64,000 bases of DNA, taken from the NCBI GenBank assembly GCA_030374805.1, contig JARGSG010000001.1, positions 1,116,001 to 1,180,000 on the forward strand. The letters are read 5' to 3'. Below the pieces are notes generated by a model, which saw only the letters and a list, made by a program, of their open reading frames with translations, did no database searches and had not been told where the DNA came from. The stretch's first letter is position 1. The number at the start of each line of letters is the position of its first letter. This DNA is from Gracilaria gracilis. Its lineage: Eukaryota; Rhodophyta; Florideophyceae; Gracilariales; Gracilariaceae. Position numbers and translations under genes: made by a program. Positions 23,707 to 34,334 of this stretch are shown here, piece by piece.

Positions 23707-24031
23707 CCTTCACACCCGACTCTCCGTCTCTCAGATCTACAGATTCTGTATTACCACCGGAGCTCGTGTGTTCATCATGAGTAGGAGCAGGCTGTCCGTC
23801 CACCGTATTCGCTTTGTCTTTATGGATATCATGCTAGTGGCGCCCAATATATATCTTCTCAATGCGTTGGAAATGAATTTGGGAAACGACCCATTCATTG
23901 GAGACGGGTAATAGGTGACTGACGGCCATTACCATTCGCACACGAGCTTCGACACAGGCCCAGCGGTAGATCTCTGTACGGTTGGGTGGATGACCAGGAG
24001 AGAAGAACATATTGGGCTTCACTCCTCGCGT

Positions 24032-24940
24032 TCAAGCGAATTGATTCATCATTGATAACAGATATGCACCGCAACTATGCGAGTCTGTCTGATTCTCGTA
24101 ACGCAGTACATCTGTCATGTAGTTTTCATTCTTCAAAATCCATTCCTTCTTATCCCGTAGTGCATGATCGATTATTGCAGTTACGAGTAATCTACACCTC
24201 TCCGAACATTTGTATTGGAGACTGTCTCTCAAGAAGATTTCCCACTTTTTGTCATCAAGTTTTCGGGCCAAAAACGCTCCCCAATGTACACCTCCTGCAT
24301 TAATAGAGACAACTATCGTAGATACTTCATTCGGACTGGGATAGAGCTTCACTGTGAATCGGGCCTCGAACCTGCCAAGAATTTCTAGCTGTTCCTTGGA
24401 TGATTGTTTATCAAACACCTTTGATAAATCATCTAGTTTAGACCCCGTGTCTGCGGGAACCAGAACCACACCATCCAACGACTCTTACTCTAGAATTTCA
24501 GCATTCAGTGGGATAGTGCAGAACCAATTATTGCGCTGAGAAGAATTAGCCAAATTAGCGCCAATTACACCATCTTTGTTCGTCCAGTTTCTTTCTTCAG
24601 TGATCAAGTAGAACCCTAACCTTTTCAGCTCAAGCAATCCCAATTGGCTCTTTCTGTCGAACACAATAGATTTATGGTTCTTGACGTTTCGCAAAAACTT
24701 TGAGAGCCGGCAAACCGTGTCCACAATTCTCTTTTTCTCGGTTGCAGTAAGACTACGCTTACAAGGCAAATTGTTAATCTCAGCGCTGCTCTTCACGGGG
24801 TTACCATCGGAGTCTACCTCATCACCTGAATCCTCATTTCGAGAATCCAAAAATGATACGACTAACGAGTGCAGCAAATCCTCGGCGGGAAATTGTACAG
24901 AAAAATCCTTCGCCTTTCGAAAGGATAGCATTGCAATCAA
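24032..24940 (-). pseudogene. Ulp1-like (C48) cysteine protease of the MULE
   Basis: Two parts in the same frame, 24940-24485 and 24478-24032, are separated by a single in-frame TAA. The second part shows the C48 catalytic layout: GVHWGAFLA (His), FLRDSL (Asp) and DSHSCGAYLL (Cys). This is the fold of Ulp1/SENP proteases that process SUMO-type modifiers. The first part is Ser/Asp-rich with NPVKSSAE and helical stretches and is unrecognised. It lies just upstream of the transposase on the same strand and inside the same terminal repeats. Plant Kaonashi elements also carry Ulp1 domains, and the reason is not known to me. The TAA may be a nonsense mutation, and no good intron removes it in frame. 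Confidence 0.72.
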
Positions 24941-25074
24941 TTAGAGAACTGAGCGCGGTAAAAGTAGTGTCGACTTGCCGCTGAAGGCCGGAGACGGAGA
25001 GCGAGCTACTTGATGTTGCTTAGTATTTTTGGGCCGTGTATCTCCCATTTAGAGTTTGAAAAGCGCGCGCTTTG

Positions 25075-25412
25075 CGCGCGCAGAGCTCTGGCAATGTGGG
25101 ATGCGTGTGGTAACGCTCGAAGGCTGGAAAGGCGTCACGGGTGTGGGGGAGGAACCAGTGGGAGTTGGAGCTAGGAAGGGTCTCCTGACTTGGCGCTGCC
25201 TTAATGGAGAGAGAGGATCTGGACGAAGCTCTCTTCCGAAGAGAGGATCTAGTGTAATGTGTTACATAACTACGGAGGTTCTAGGTGGTTTTTCTACTAC
25301 TTGGACAGTGCGTAGATTCTCCGCCCCCCCTCATTTTCATCATCATCATCATGATAAGATCAGATCAGATCTCTTAAGGGTCACGTTTTTCTTTTTATGT
25401 CTGATATTTTCC
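25075..25412 (-). repeat. Right TIR of Ulp1-MULE (uninterrupted)
   Basis: Reverse-complement match to 17549-17618 plus 19177-19440. This copy has no foldback insertion, which shows what the empty site looked like. Beside it at 25067-25082 lies a GCGCGC palindrome (AAAGCGCGCGCTTTGCGCGC). Confidence 0.78.
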
Positions 25413-26002
25413 TCAACACAGCTGAGCTTTCGCAAAGGAAAACGACACTAAAATATCTCGTACAGGAAATGCTTTCGCCGAATCACTGGTGGCACCATGC
25501 CAAGGTCACATCACAATAGCGCACGAGGTTACGGTCCCTTGGAAGTATGGCGTTCGCCCAGACCTACAGTATTGGCCAATCGCTTTCAACTATTTAATCC
25601 ATTTCATAAACATTCTTGTCGTGAGGCATCAAGCCATGGTGGATGGTCTTATGATGCAGCCGAAAGGCAAACGCTCGCACCTCGTGCCGCTGGTGCCTCT
25701 TCTTCATGCCGAGAATTATGCGGACAACGATGGCGCAGACCACCAGTGGTGGTCTCCGCCAACGTTGCGGTTCATTCTTCTGAAGTTGGGCACTTGTTTC
25801 GATGGGAAATAACACAGGTGCTCATGTTTCTGAATTTGCTTTATGACTCTAAAAGCTCCGTGCACTATAAAAAGCGGGAGTGACCTCGAAACCTGCCGTG
25901 TGCACCTGGATATCAACGACTCAGCTCCATTGATCGTTGCACTGGTGTCTATTCTTCCAACTTCCTACTCTGATTGCAGTTCTTCTTGCCTGGTGTTACA
26001 AC
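25413..26002. other. Promoter-side DNA of the alkylsulfatase gene
   Basis: Contains an imperfect inverted repeat centred on CAGACCACCAGTGGTGGTCT at about 25735-25765, with arms traceable outward for 30-60 bp, and a TATAAAAA box at 25866-25873. The short reading frames over the foldback are by-products of its symmetry. Confidence 0.5.
25866..25873 (+). promoter_or_regulatory. TATA box of the alkylsulfatase
   Basis: TATAAAAA lies about 130 bp upstream of the inferred start codon and is followed by GCGGGAG. Spacing fits a core promoter with a leader of about 100 nt. Confidence 0.5.
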
Positions 26003-27231
26003 ATGTCTCACATCCTTCGTTCTTCGAAATTCAACCCTTCGCCGGTCGTGGATCGCTTCAACAAGGCAAGGAAGGAAGCCTCGGAACATACTTAGAAAAA
26101 GTGGAACGATGTTGTGAACGACCTCGATTTCGCGAATCAACTTGACTTTGCTGCTGCATCGCAAGGGTTTATAGCAAAGCCGAGCAAGTGCACTATCACA
26201 AAATAGAATGGTGAGCTTGTGTGGGATATGCAGAAGTTCAACGATTTCATTCCACCGACGGTAATGCCCGAAAATCGAGTCCCGAAGACAATCAACCCCA
26301 GTCTGTATCGCATGGCTCAGCTCAATATGCATTACGGCTTGTACGAAGTATTGCCGGACAAAGTATACCAGGTGCGGGGATTCGATCTCAGCAATATCAC
26401 TTTCATGAAAGGCGTGCATGGATGGATTGTGCTGGATCCCTTGATCTCGAAGGAATGCTCGGAAACGGCCCTTTCACTTATCAACTACGAGCTGTACACC
26501 AAGAAGGGAAAGGCTCCACCGCAAGTCAAGGCTATAATCTATAGTCACAGTCATCATATGATGTCGATCACTACGGCGGAATCATGGGCGTTATCAGTGA
26601 GAATGAGAAAAACAATGTCCAAATTTTTGCTTCCCAAGGTTTCACGGAACACGCAGTGTCCGAGAATGTAATCGCCGGAAACGCAATGAGCCGTCGCGCG
26701 GTTTACATGTATGGCTCTTTGTTACCGAGGGATGAGAAAGGACTGGTGTGTGCCAGACTCGGTATGACAACCTCCCTCGGAAGCACTGGTCTTGTGAAAC
26801 CGACCACGATTATCTCCCGAAACTATCAGAAAAAAGAGGTTGATGGTATTGAAATGGAGTTTCTGTTCACTCCGGGAACAGAGGCTCCGACCGAGATGAA
26901 CACGTGGATCCCTGCCTGGAATGCGTTGTGGATGGCTGAGAATACGACGAATACGATGCATAACTTGCTCACCCTTCGTAGGGCGCAAGTACGCGACGCC
27001 CTGATTTGGTCGTCGTATCTGACCAACACCATCAATCGTTATGGAAAGGATGCCATAGTGAAGTTCCAAAGCCATCACTGGCCCGATTTGGGATGATGGG
27101 AACGGAAATATTGTGGATTATCTGAAGAAACAGCGAGCTATCTACCAGTATACGCATGACCAGTCGGTTCGCAAGATGAACAAAGGGCTGGTCGGGACTG
27201 AAATCGCAAACGAGATGCAGCTGTTCCCGAC
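26003..27231 (+). pseudogene. Type III alkylsulfatase (SdsA family), N-terminal part
   Basis: Metallo-beta-lactamase-fold enzymes of the SdsA1 family remove sulfate from alkyl sulfates using two zinc ions. Visible family text: VWDMQKFNDFI, RGFDLSNITF, HGWIVLDPL, the zinc motif SHSH...DHYGG, PGTEAPTEMN, MAENTTNTMHNL, LRRAQVRDAL and SHHWP. The gene is broken here four ways. TAG codons occur at about 26093 and 26204; an 8-bp excess within SHSH-x-DH (26552-26563) shifts the frame; and one extra G near 27085 shifts it back. The start is ATG 26003 (MSHILRSSK). At 27231 the Mutator-like element begins. The coding text resumes at 32850 and, after a second insertion, at 37293. It may derive from an algal enzyme for sulfated compounds, but the substrate is unknown. 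Confidence 0.88.
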
Positions 27232-28364
27232 ACTAGACCTTAGAACTCCCCACAATTCCGCCCACGTGTTGCACGTGCGCAAGCGCAAGAGCATGCGCAC
27301 GCGCCCACACCTGTCCGCGTGGAGACTTGTACGCGTGTACACATGTACACGTACCCACAAGCGCCGTCGTGATCATCACAGAAACGCAAAAAGCGCGCGC
27401 ACCAAACGGCTCTTCACGTCTCGCTCCCGCGCTCGTCGCCTCCCCCGACCCCCGAGGGGGCACCACCGTCGCATCTTTGCGCCCCACCGCCGTCGCACCA
27501 GCGATACCGCCGTCGCACCAGCGCTACCGCCGTCGCGCCGTCGCGCCGTCATACCGCGCCACCGCCGTCGCACCAGCGCTACCACCGTCGCGCCATCGCA
27601 CCGCGCCGCCGCCGTCGCCCCAGCGCTACCGCCCTTGCACCGCGCCACCGCCGTCGCACCTTCGCGCGGCACCACCGTTGCCCCAACGCTACCGCCCTCG
27701 CACCGTCGCGCGCCACCGCCATCGCACCAGCGCCATCGCCGTCGCACCAGCGCCACCGCCGTCGCACCAGAGTTACCGTTGTCGCAACATTGCGCGCCAC
27801 CGCCGTCGCCCCATCGCGCGCCACCGCCGTCGCACCAGCGCCATCGCCGTCGCACCGTCGCAATTTTTTCGCGTTTCCAAACCAACGGACCACCTCTACC
27901 ATTGTAGCACCATCACCGCCACCGACGCACTATCGCAACGTTTCTCCGTGGCCACACAACCAGATCACAACCAGAGCCGTACCACCATCGTTTTGCCGTT
28001 CATACGGCGCCAGACTGCTACCACCCCCGTATTAATATCACGACCAGCGCCATGCCATTGTCACCACTAGCGTTTTGTAAACGTCATTAACACCGCCTTA
28101 CCACCGTTACACCCAACATTATACACCGAGAGCCATCACACCACCCTACTAACCGCGAAGCCGCACTCGTCGCCCCCACCATACGACTTCTTTGGCTCAC
28201 CGCCACCACCACTGTACTGCCGTCACCACCGCCGTTAACCCACCGTCACTACCACCGCCGTTCCGAAAGCTGCAAAATCAACACCACCACACATCCATCC
28301 TGCCACAACAACCTCTACCTCTCAGCCAAATGGTCACCCAGCCCAGCAAGCGCACCACCGGAGC
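27232..28364 (+). repeat. Left TIR of the 5.6 kb MULE
   Basis: 1133 bp, inverted copy of 31713-32849. Much of it consists of a degenerate 12-15 bp unit built on CACCGCCGTCGCACCAGCG, so stop-free Arg/Pro/Ala frames appear on both strands. These are not genes. The inner edge is the end of GCACCACCGGAGC. Confidence 0.93.
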
Positions 28365-28725
28365 ACATCAGTATAATCAAACCATCGTACAACCGTTCCT
28401 TTACAAAATGGATTTTTTTGGATGGAAATCGTCTTCCCCTGAGAGTGAAGCTCTCTTCTCACACAATCACAGCACAAAATGCCGCATCCGTGAACTGTCC
28501 ATCGAATCGTCATACAAACGCCCCGCCGCTCTTAAATATCGACACCCTGCACACCTTTTGCACCGTTGTCCTCTCGCACTACCAAGGTTTACATTTACGT
28601 CGTGCTACGCTCTTTTCTTCGTCTATATGAAAAAGGGAACGGTCGTAATTTCCATAAGTGGTAAAAGTCCCACGCGGTGGTCGCCAGTCATATTAAATCA
28701 GTTTTTACTGGTGAGAAGTTGGACT

Positions 28726-31194
28726 TTACGGAAGAAATGTGGTGTGTTCACATTCAAATGTTTTTGGGGTAAGGCGGGAGGAGAGATTACGACTGACTGA
28801 TGATTTGTACTTCTCGAGTGGAGAAAGAATCGACTTCCAGAACACATTGAGCTGCAAACTGTCTGCCGAAGATTGAGAAAGTGATTCCAAATGAAGTCCA
28901 GCCCACTGCAGTAGTTCCCTTCCGCGTATGCTTTTCTCTTGCGCATATGAAATAAGCAGCTCAACAGAGTCCTCGTTTTCAAAGGAGGGGGGTGGTAAGA
29001 GTGATGGTTGTTTGGCGGAGTCTTTGGGAGAAACTGGAATTTCGCTTGCAATGTGCAGATTCTCGCCATGAAAGCGGGGAATAAATACTTCTCGCTCTCT
29101 CTTCAACGAAAGAAAAGGAGGACAACGATAGCGGATGATATCTCGATACTCAGGGCATACATTCTGCCCCACTAGATGCTTACAAAATAGAAAGCGAGAC
29201 CTCATGAAGGCCGGGCACGGACAAAACCACTCCACTCTGTTAGTGTCATACTCATTTAAGCTTTACCTCTCGCTAGCTCTCTTCCATTCCTTTCTAAACT
29301 GCTTCTACCACAAAGCTTTTAGATCACCAATAAATAAACCATTGAGATCACAAACGTATTTTTGCATGAAATTCTCCAACACGAACACGAGGAAATCTGC
29401 GCGAGCCCTATTGTAGTTGCTCAAGTACAATCGCTTGAGCACGGACCAATGAGCTTCAACCATCATTGTAGTCTTTGAGAGAGCAATAGAATTTGCATTC
29501 CGCCTTCCCCATAAAGAAAACCATTTTTCTGAGTACCAATTCTCAGTAAAATACAAATACAGCTCCCCAAGCACCAGGCCAGACTCCGGATGACATAATT
29601 TGTAAACTGAGTCCAAGCAGCTTTGCTTAATTTCCGTCATGGTAGTCCTTGTGAAGAAGGGGTGCATATTGTAATGCACAGATATGATGTTCAATACATT
29701 TAGCTCAATGTCTCTCGAGTATCTTGTACCATCTACTTTCCTTAAAGCCCCAAGCTTTTTCTTCACAGCACGTTTAAGATGCCAAAGACAAATAGAAGAG
29801 TTCATCTTAAAAACCTCATGAATCGCATTAATTTGACCTACATCCTTGTCACTGAAAAAAAATTCGGGGTTCAGTGAGTCCACTGCTTGCTTAAGGGCTT
29901 CTAAAAAGCGTATCAACAGTTGTTTTCTATACCCTGGGAAATATCTCTTGACCTGCAAAGGTTCAAGCAACATGTATGCTATTGGAAATCCGAAGCCAAG
30001 AACCGAGCCTATTACCGAGAGCAATTCCATTTTCGAAGAGTTAGTCTTATAGGTGGAGTCAATGAAAACTTCTTTGACAGACATTTTAGAGAAGACTGTT
30101 TCTGAAATACTAGTAGTAAACGCTATTGCGGACGGGTCTTTGTGATGGAATATGACTTTGAAAGAAGATGACTCTTGTAGGAAAAGCATCACTGACTCCT
30201 TGGGATCACTGGCTTTGTGGACGACGCTTTCCATTTGTTTTGCACATTGGTTGTAGATATATTGGTAATCAACATACTGACTTGTAGATTTTCTCAGGTG
30301 CTGCGCTATTTGAAAAGGAGTAAGTCCTTGCTTAAAAAGCTCTGAGACCTGGTCCGGTCTTTGTGCTACAGAGTGGCCACTCGTTTTGCGAGGACGAAGG
30401 CCTTCGTGCTGGGCTTCATGCTTCATATGAATGAGTGCTGCAATTGCTCCATGATATGAGAAACTTATACTACCACCACAGGCAAAGGTCCCTATGGCAC
30501 TTCTCTGCCGCCTTCTCTTTGCTGTCGGAACTATTCTTTTTGACTTTGATTTCTGCTTACAATTGTAGTAGCTGCTTTTACGCTTTTCTGATGCTCTTTG
30601 CCCCACACAGTATCCATAACAATCTATTTCGTGCACCTTGCTCAAAAAGAGCTTTTCGAAGTTAGTGCATTGCTGCGCTACGTCAAACTGAAAGTTCACG
30701 TCCGGAATGTACATTAAGAAGTCTAGTGGGACGTCTAGCACCTCTGCTGCCTCGCGGGTGACCTTGTAGAGCCAAAGCACAAATTTGTATTCGCCGGATG
30801 AATCTACTTCCATGGTAGTACAGTAGCATACACTTGGAACCATGTCGATCCCGGGTTCGTGCCTGCAGTCATTGCAGCGTACAGTTAAGTTCATGCTTTT
30901 GTTTGACAGAAATCGCTGCATGTTTACCCACCTTTTGCATTGGAAGCACTTTTGCGTGAACGCGTGCTGCATCTTGGATGGACCTTCAAGGACTTCTTCC
31001 GAAAGGAGTAGAAAGTAGAGGGCTGTGAAACTGTTTTCGTCTACACCATAGTCTTCATCAATAAACTTTGCAGCCAGATGTTCCACCTCCTCGTAGTCGA
31101 TGTCAAATGTACTTTGTAGCACAGTCAACGCTTCGGAAATGGACGGGAAGCCATCCAGGAACAGCTCGTGAAAAACGACTTTAGGGTTCTCCAT
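28726..31194 (-). pseudogene. MULE transposase (two nonsense codons)
   Basis: The ATG at 31194 opens 629 codons to a TAG at 29305. The same frame then continues, with one more stop (TAA near 29264), to 28726. The DDE region reads VFIDSTYKTN (first Asp), PIAYMLLEP, FFSDKDVGQINAI (second Asp), SSICLWHLKRAVKKKL and MVEAHWSVLKRLYL (Glu). After the stops the SWIM zinc finger appears as CPCPAFMRSRFLFCKHLV, preceded by WKRASER-like text as expected in MULEs, so the two parts belong together and total about 820 residues. The N terminus has a Cys-rich stretch (CFQCKRW...CNDCRH). The two stops make the SWIM finger unreachable, so this copy probably cannot transpose itself. Confidence 0.88.
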
Positions 31195-31712
31195 AGTTAG
31201 TTACCAATTCCTTGCCGAAATCCGCAACGTGATAATGTAAATGAAAAACGCATGAAACATACCGTAGTAGTTCAAGTTTTCCTCAAAAATTGAAATCCTT
31301 GGTGTACGATAACCCGAAGCTCTACGTAATCATTCCAGACCGTGGTAGGGATTGGTATTTTAGATATACCTCAGGCACTCTAGTTGTGATGCGGCTGCAT
31401 TTCTGATCTACGCGACAAAGAAATGACAAAAGGGCTGTGTGTAGATTGAATGCCCTATGAGAGCATCCCATGGCACATAATATCGAAGCGCTTACGACAC
31501 GAAAAAAGATAGATTTCAGCAAGGTTTGCACGGAGATGAAACAATACCAATCGTATAAAACGAGTTAACTGCAACAGCCTATAGTACCTATGTATGCTGA
31601 TGCCTGGAACTCCAGGAGAAAAGGCCAGCAGAAGGATACAGACATTTGAATTAAATTGCGCCACCGTGACAATATGCCGCGGTATACGAAAGCGTTTCTG
31701 CGCCCTTTCAAA

Positions 31713-32849
31713 GCTCCGGTGGTGCACTTGCTGGGCTGGGTGACCATGTGGCTGAGAGGTAGAGGTTGTTGTGGCAGGATGGATGTGTGGTGGTGTTGAT
31801 TTTGCAGCTTTCGGAACGGCGGTGGTAGTGACGGTGGGTTAACGGCGGTGGTGACGGCAGTACAGTGGTGGTGGCGGTGAGCCAAAGAAGTCGTATGGTG
31901 GGGGCGACGAGGGCGGCCTCGCGGTTAGTAGGGTGGTGTGATGGCTCTCGGTGTATAATGTTGGGTGTAACGGTGGTAAGGCGGTGTTAATGACGTTTAC
32001 AAAACGCTAGTGGTGACAGTGGCATGGCGCTGGTAGTGATAGTAATACGGGGGTGGTAGCAGTCTGGCGCCGTATGAACGGCAAAACGATGGTGGTACGG
32101 CTCTGGTTGTGGTCTGGTTGTGTGGCCACGGAGAAACGTTGCGATGGTGCGTCGGTGGCGGTGATGGTGCTACAATGGTAGAGGTGGTCCGTTGGTGTGG
32201 AAACGCGAAAAAATTGCGACGGTGCGACGGCGATGGCGCTGGTGCGACGGCGGTGGCGCGCGATGGGGCGACGGCGGTGGCGCGCAATGCTGCGACAACG
32301 GTAACTCTGGTGCGACGGCGGTGGCGCTGGTGCGACGGCGATGGCGCTGGTGCGATGGCGGGTGGCGCGCGACGGTGCGAGGGCGGTAGCGTTGGGGCAA
32401 CGGTGGTGCCGCGCGAAGGTGCGACGGCGGTGGCGCGGTGCAAGGGCGGGTAGCGCTGGGGGCGACGGCGGCGGCGCGGTGCGATGGCGCGAACGGCGGT
32501 AGCGCTGGTGCGACGGCGGTGGCGCGGTATGACGGCGCGACGGCGCGACGGCGGTAGCGCTGGTGCGACGGCGGTATCGCTGGTGCGACGGCGGTGGGGC
32601 GCAAAGATGCGACGGTGGTGCCCCCTCGGGTGTCGGGGGAGGCGACGAGCGCGGGAGCGAGACGTGAGGAGCCGTTTGGTGCGCGCGCTTTTTGCGTTTC
32701 TGTGATGATCACGACGGCGCTTGTGGGTACGTGTACATGTGTACACGCGTACAAGTCTCCACGCGGACAGGTGTGGGCGCGTGCGCATGCTCTTGCGCTT
32801 GCGCACGTGCAACACGTGGGCGGAATTGTGGGGAGTTCTAAGGTCTAGT
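31713..32849 (-). repeat. Right TIR of the 5.6 kb MULE
   Basis: Inverted copy of the left TIR, differing by scattered substitutions and small indels mostly within the CGCCGTCGC unit array. It ends at AAGGTCTAGT, followed by target duplication TTCCCGAC. Confidence 0.93.
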
Positions 32850-32904
32850 TTCCCGACGCTCGAGAAGGAGTGGAGCACACGTGGTTATTACGGAACTTTA
32901 AGTC
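32850..32904 (+). pseudogene. Alkylsulfatase, middle fragment between two insertions
   Basis: Fifty-five bases of the sulfatase gene lie between the Mutator-like element and the non-LTR element. In frame they read FPTLEKEWSTRGYYGTLS, matching the SdsA-family text ahead of the helical dimerisation domain. The first 8 bp are the MULE target duplication, and the last 6 (TAAGTC) the target duplication of the retrotransposon. Confidence 0.88.
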
Positions 32905-33041
32905 GCCACGCCACGCCACGCCACGATCACCTAATTCGCTTCTTCTAGGCGATCTTTCATCCTCGACAATCTTGAACCACCTCTCCCAGCTTGTTGAAAC
33001 TCAAAGGCAGACTTGTCCCTAGTCCCTAACGGCCCCTCGCA

Positions 33042-34334
33042 ATGGCGGTGGAAAACCCCGTCCCTGCAGCGACGCTTAGAACTCTGTATCAGAGTAAAGC
33101 AGACATGTGGGTGCATGCCCTCCTCCAGTTTATCATGACCTCTAAGAACATCTTCAGCCCTGAGCTGGACTTCAGCAAAGCCGCGGATATCAAGAAGTTT
33201 GTGGACGTTTTAGGCCACCAAAACGGACAGCTGTCAAGCATCGCACACTTAGTAACCGGTGATTTCGCAGACATAGGAGCCTTTGCTTCCTACATTCACA
33301 GCAAGATCAGTTCCAATCGCCCCTTATCTGATACTCCCTCCCCCACGCCCTCAGCTGAAAACAATGAAGAGAACGTCGTACCCGACCCGGCGAAATTTAC
33401 GTATGCACAAGTTCTCCAACACCGTCTCCCAAAACCGACTGCATCAAAATCGTCACGCCTACCTGCGATCACGCCTCAGACTGCTGCAACGATCAATGAA
33501 TTCAACTCCAGCAACTTCGAGCTCTCTAAGAACGCTCGGAACCGCATCTACCGTACCGCAGTAAACACAATCGGATATGAGGGAAAGAAATTTGCCGTCC
33601 TTCGCACCGCAACGCAGCAAAAGCCCATGCAGAATCCGTTCAACATCACCCGCTGCTTCGCCGAAGCTGGTATTCGCGAACCCTTAACTATGGTGAAAAC
33701 CAGTGATCCGCGCAGTTTCTTGGTATTTGCCCCAGAAAGCTGCATTCCCCTTCTCAAACCGGCTTATGATCGATTCCACGATATTACAGTCCGTCATTGT
33801 GGTATCACTCGTTTACCCAAGATTACAGTCGACCCCATCGAAAACCTCCTTGACCTTTTCCCTAACACGGACTCAAGTGATGACCTTTTACAGCTTGTGT
33901 TGAAACTGCGGGAAGAAATCAACCGTTTGGAATCACCAGCAACCTATTGGAGACCCCGACTGCCCTTTGCCGATGCACTGCGAGAGCACGAAAACCGCTG
34001 CTTCTCTGCGTACAAGCAACGTGCTCCGTCGTCCACGATTCAACCGATTCCACCCCGAGCACCGCCAGCAGCAACGCAATCCTCGCCAGCTGTGGGCCAG
34101 ACGCAAGCGCCGGGGACTGTAACCCTTGCCGCCCAATCGACAGCCCCAATGGAGTGCTCACCTCCTGGACCAAGCGTAGATGAGCATGAGCCCACCAGGC
34201 AACCGAGTACTCATGTTAACCGTTCTCCGGCGCTAAACCGCTCTATCCGCAATGAAAATCGTTTCACGGTTTTACAAAGCAACACCGTATATCCTACGGA
34301 CAGCACAACCAGCGTACAACCACAACGTATCTGA
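33042..34334 (+). CDS. Non-LTR retrotransposon ORF1 protein
   Basis: 430 codons from ATG 33042. Unrecognised. The first 120 residues are helical. A Pro/Ser/Thr-rich middle follows, then a compact segment around LDLFPNTDSSDDLLQLVLKLREEINRL that could be a coiled coil, and a Pro/Gln-rich tail. No CCHC knuckle or RRM motif is evident. The place ahead of the polymerase frame suggests an RNA-binding particle protein, but that is inference from position only. The stop lies 83 bp inside ORF2, so ORF2 may be reached by reinitiation or frameshifting (+1). Confidence 0.72.
   Translation: MAVENPVPAATLRTLYQSKADMWVHALLQFIMTSKNIFSPELDFSKAADIKKFVDVLGHQNGQLSSIAHLVTGDFADIGAFASYIHSKISSNRPLSDTPSPTPSAENNEENVVPDPAKFTYAQVLQHRLPKPTASKSSRLPAITPQTAATINEFNSSNFELSKNARNRIYRTAVNTIGYEGKKFAVLRTATQQKPMQNPFNITRCFAEAGIREPLTMVKTSDPRSFLVFAPESCIPLLKPAYDRFHDITVRHCGITRLPKITVDPIENLLDLFPNTDSSDDLLQLVLKLREEINRLESPATYWRPRLPFADALREHENRCFSAYKQRAPSSTIQPIPPRAPPAATQSSPAVGQTQAPGTVTLAAQSTAPMECSPPGPSVDEHEPTRQPSTHVNRSPALNRSIRNENRFTVLQSNTVYPTDSTTSVQPQRI

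Larger units (their letters stand above)
17549..25412 (-). mobile_element. Mutator-like element carrying a Ulp1 protease gene (Kaonashi-like)
   Basis: The left and right ends are inverted copies. GGAAAATTACAGAC at 17549 matches the reverse complement of the sequence ending at 25412 (GGAAAATATCAGAC), and the match continues for about 320 bp through GATGATGATG, CGGAGAATCTACGCACTGTCC and TTCGTCCAGATCCTCTC. Inside, on the minus strand, are a Ulp1-type protease frame and then a FAR1/SWIM transposase. Plant MULEs called Kaonashi carry the same pair of activities. The left terminal repeat is interrupted by a foldback insertion (17619-19176). I could not settle the target duplication: AACACCTG on the left and AACACAGCTG on the right are only similar. 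The exact ends carry an uncertainty of several bases. Confidence 0.78.
27232..32849 (-). mobile_element. 5.6 kb Mutator-like element with 1.13 kb TIRs
   Basis: Ends ACTAGACCTTAGAACTCCCC and its reverse complement mark terminal inverted repeats of 1133 and 1137 bp. Directly outside, the 8-mer TTCCCGAC is present on both sides (27224-27231 and 32850-32857), a perfect target duplication. The interior encodes a minus-strand MULE transposase with two nonsense codons. Target size of 8-9 bp and long TIRs are typical of MULEs. The insertion lies inside an alkylsulfatase gene: reading across the removed element, LFPTL is followed by EKEWSTRGYYGTLS, which is family text. Confidence 0.95.

Noticed and set aside
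26203-26207. Reading TAG as an amino acid in the sulfatase (stop reassignment)
   Set aside because: Intact neighbouring genes use normal stops, and this gene also has frameshifts and insertions, so it is a pseudogene.
27327-28070. Long Arg/Pro/Ala frames over the CGCCGTCGC unit array (and mirror frames at 31997-32878)
   Set aside because: They are terminal inverted repeats of the MULE; the frames exist on both strands and reflect a tandem unit lacking stops.
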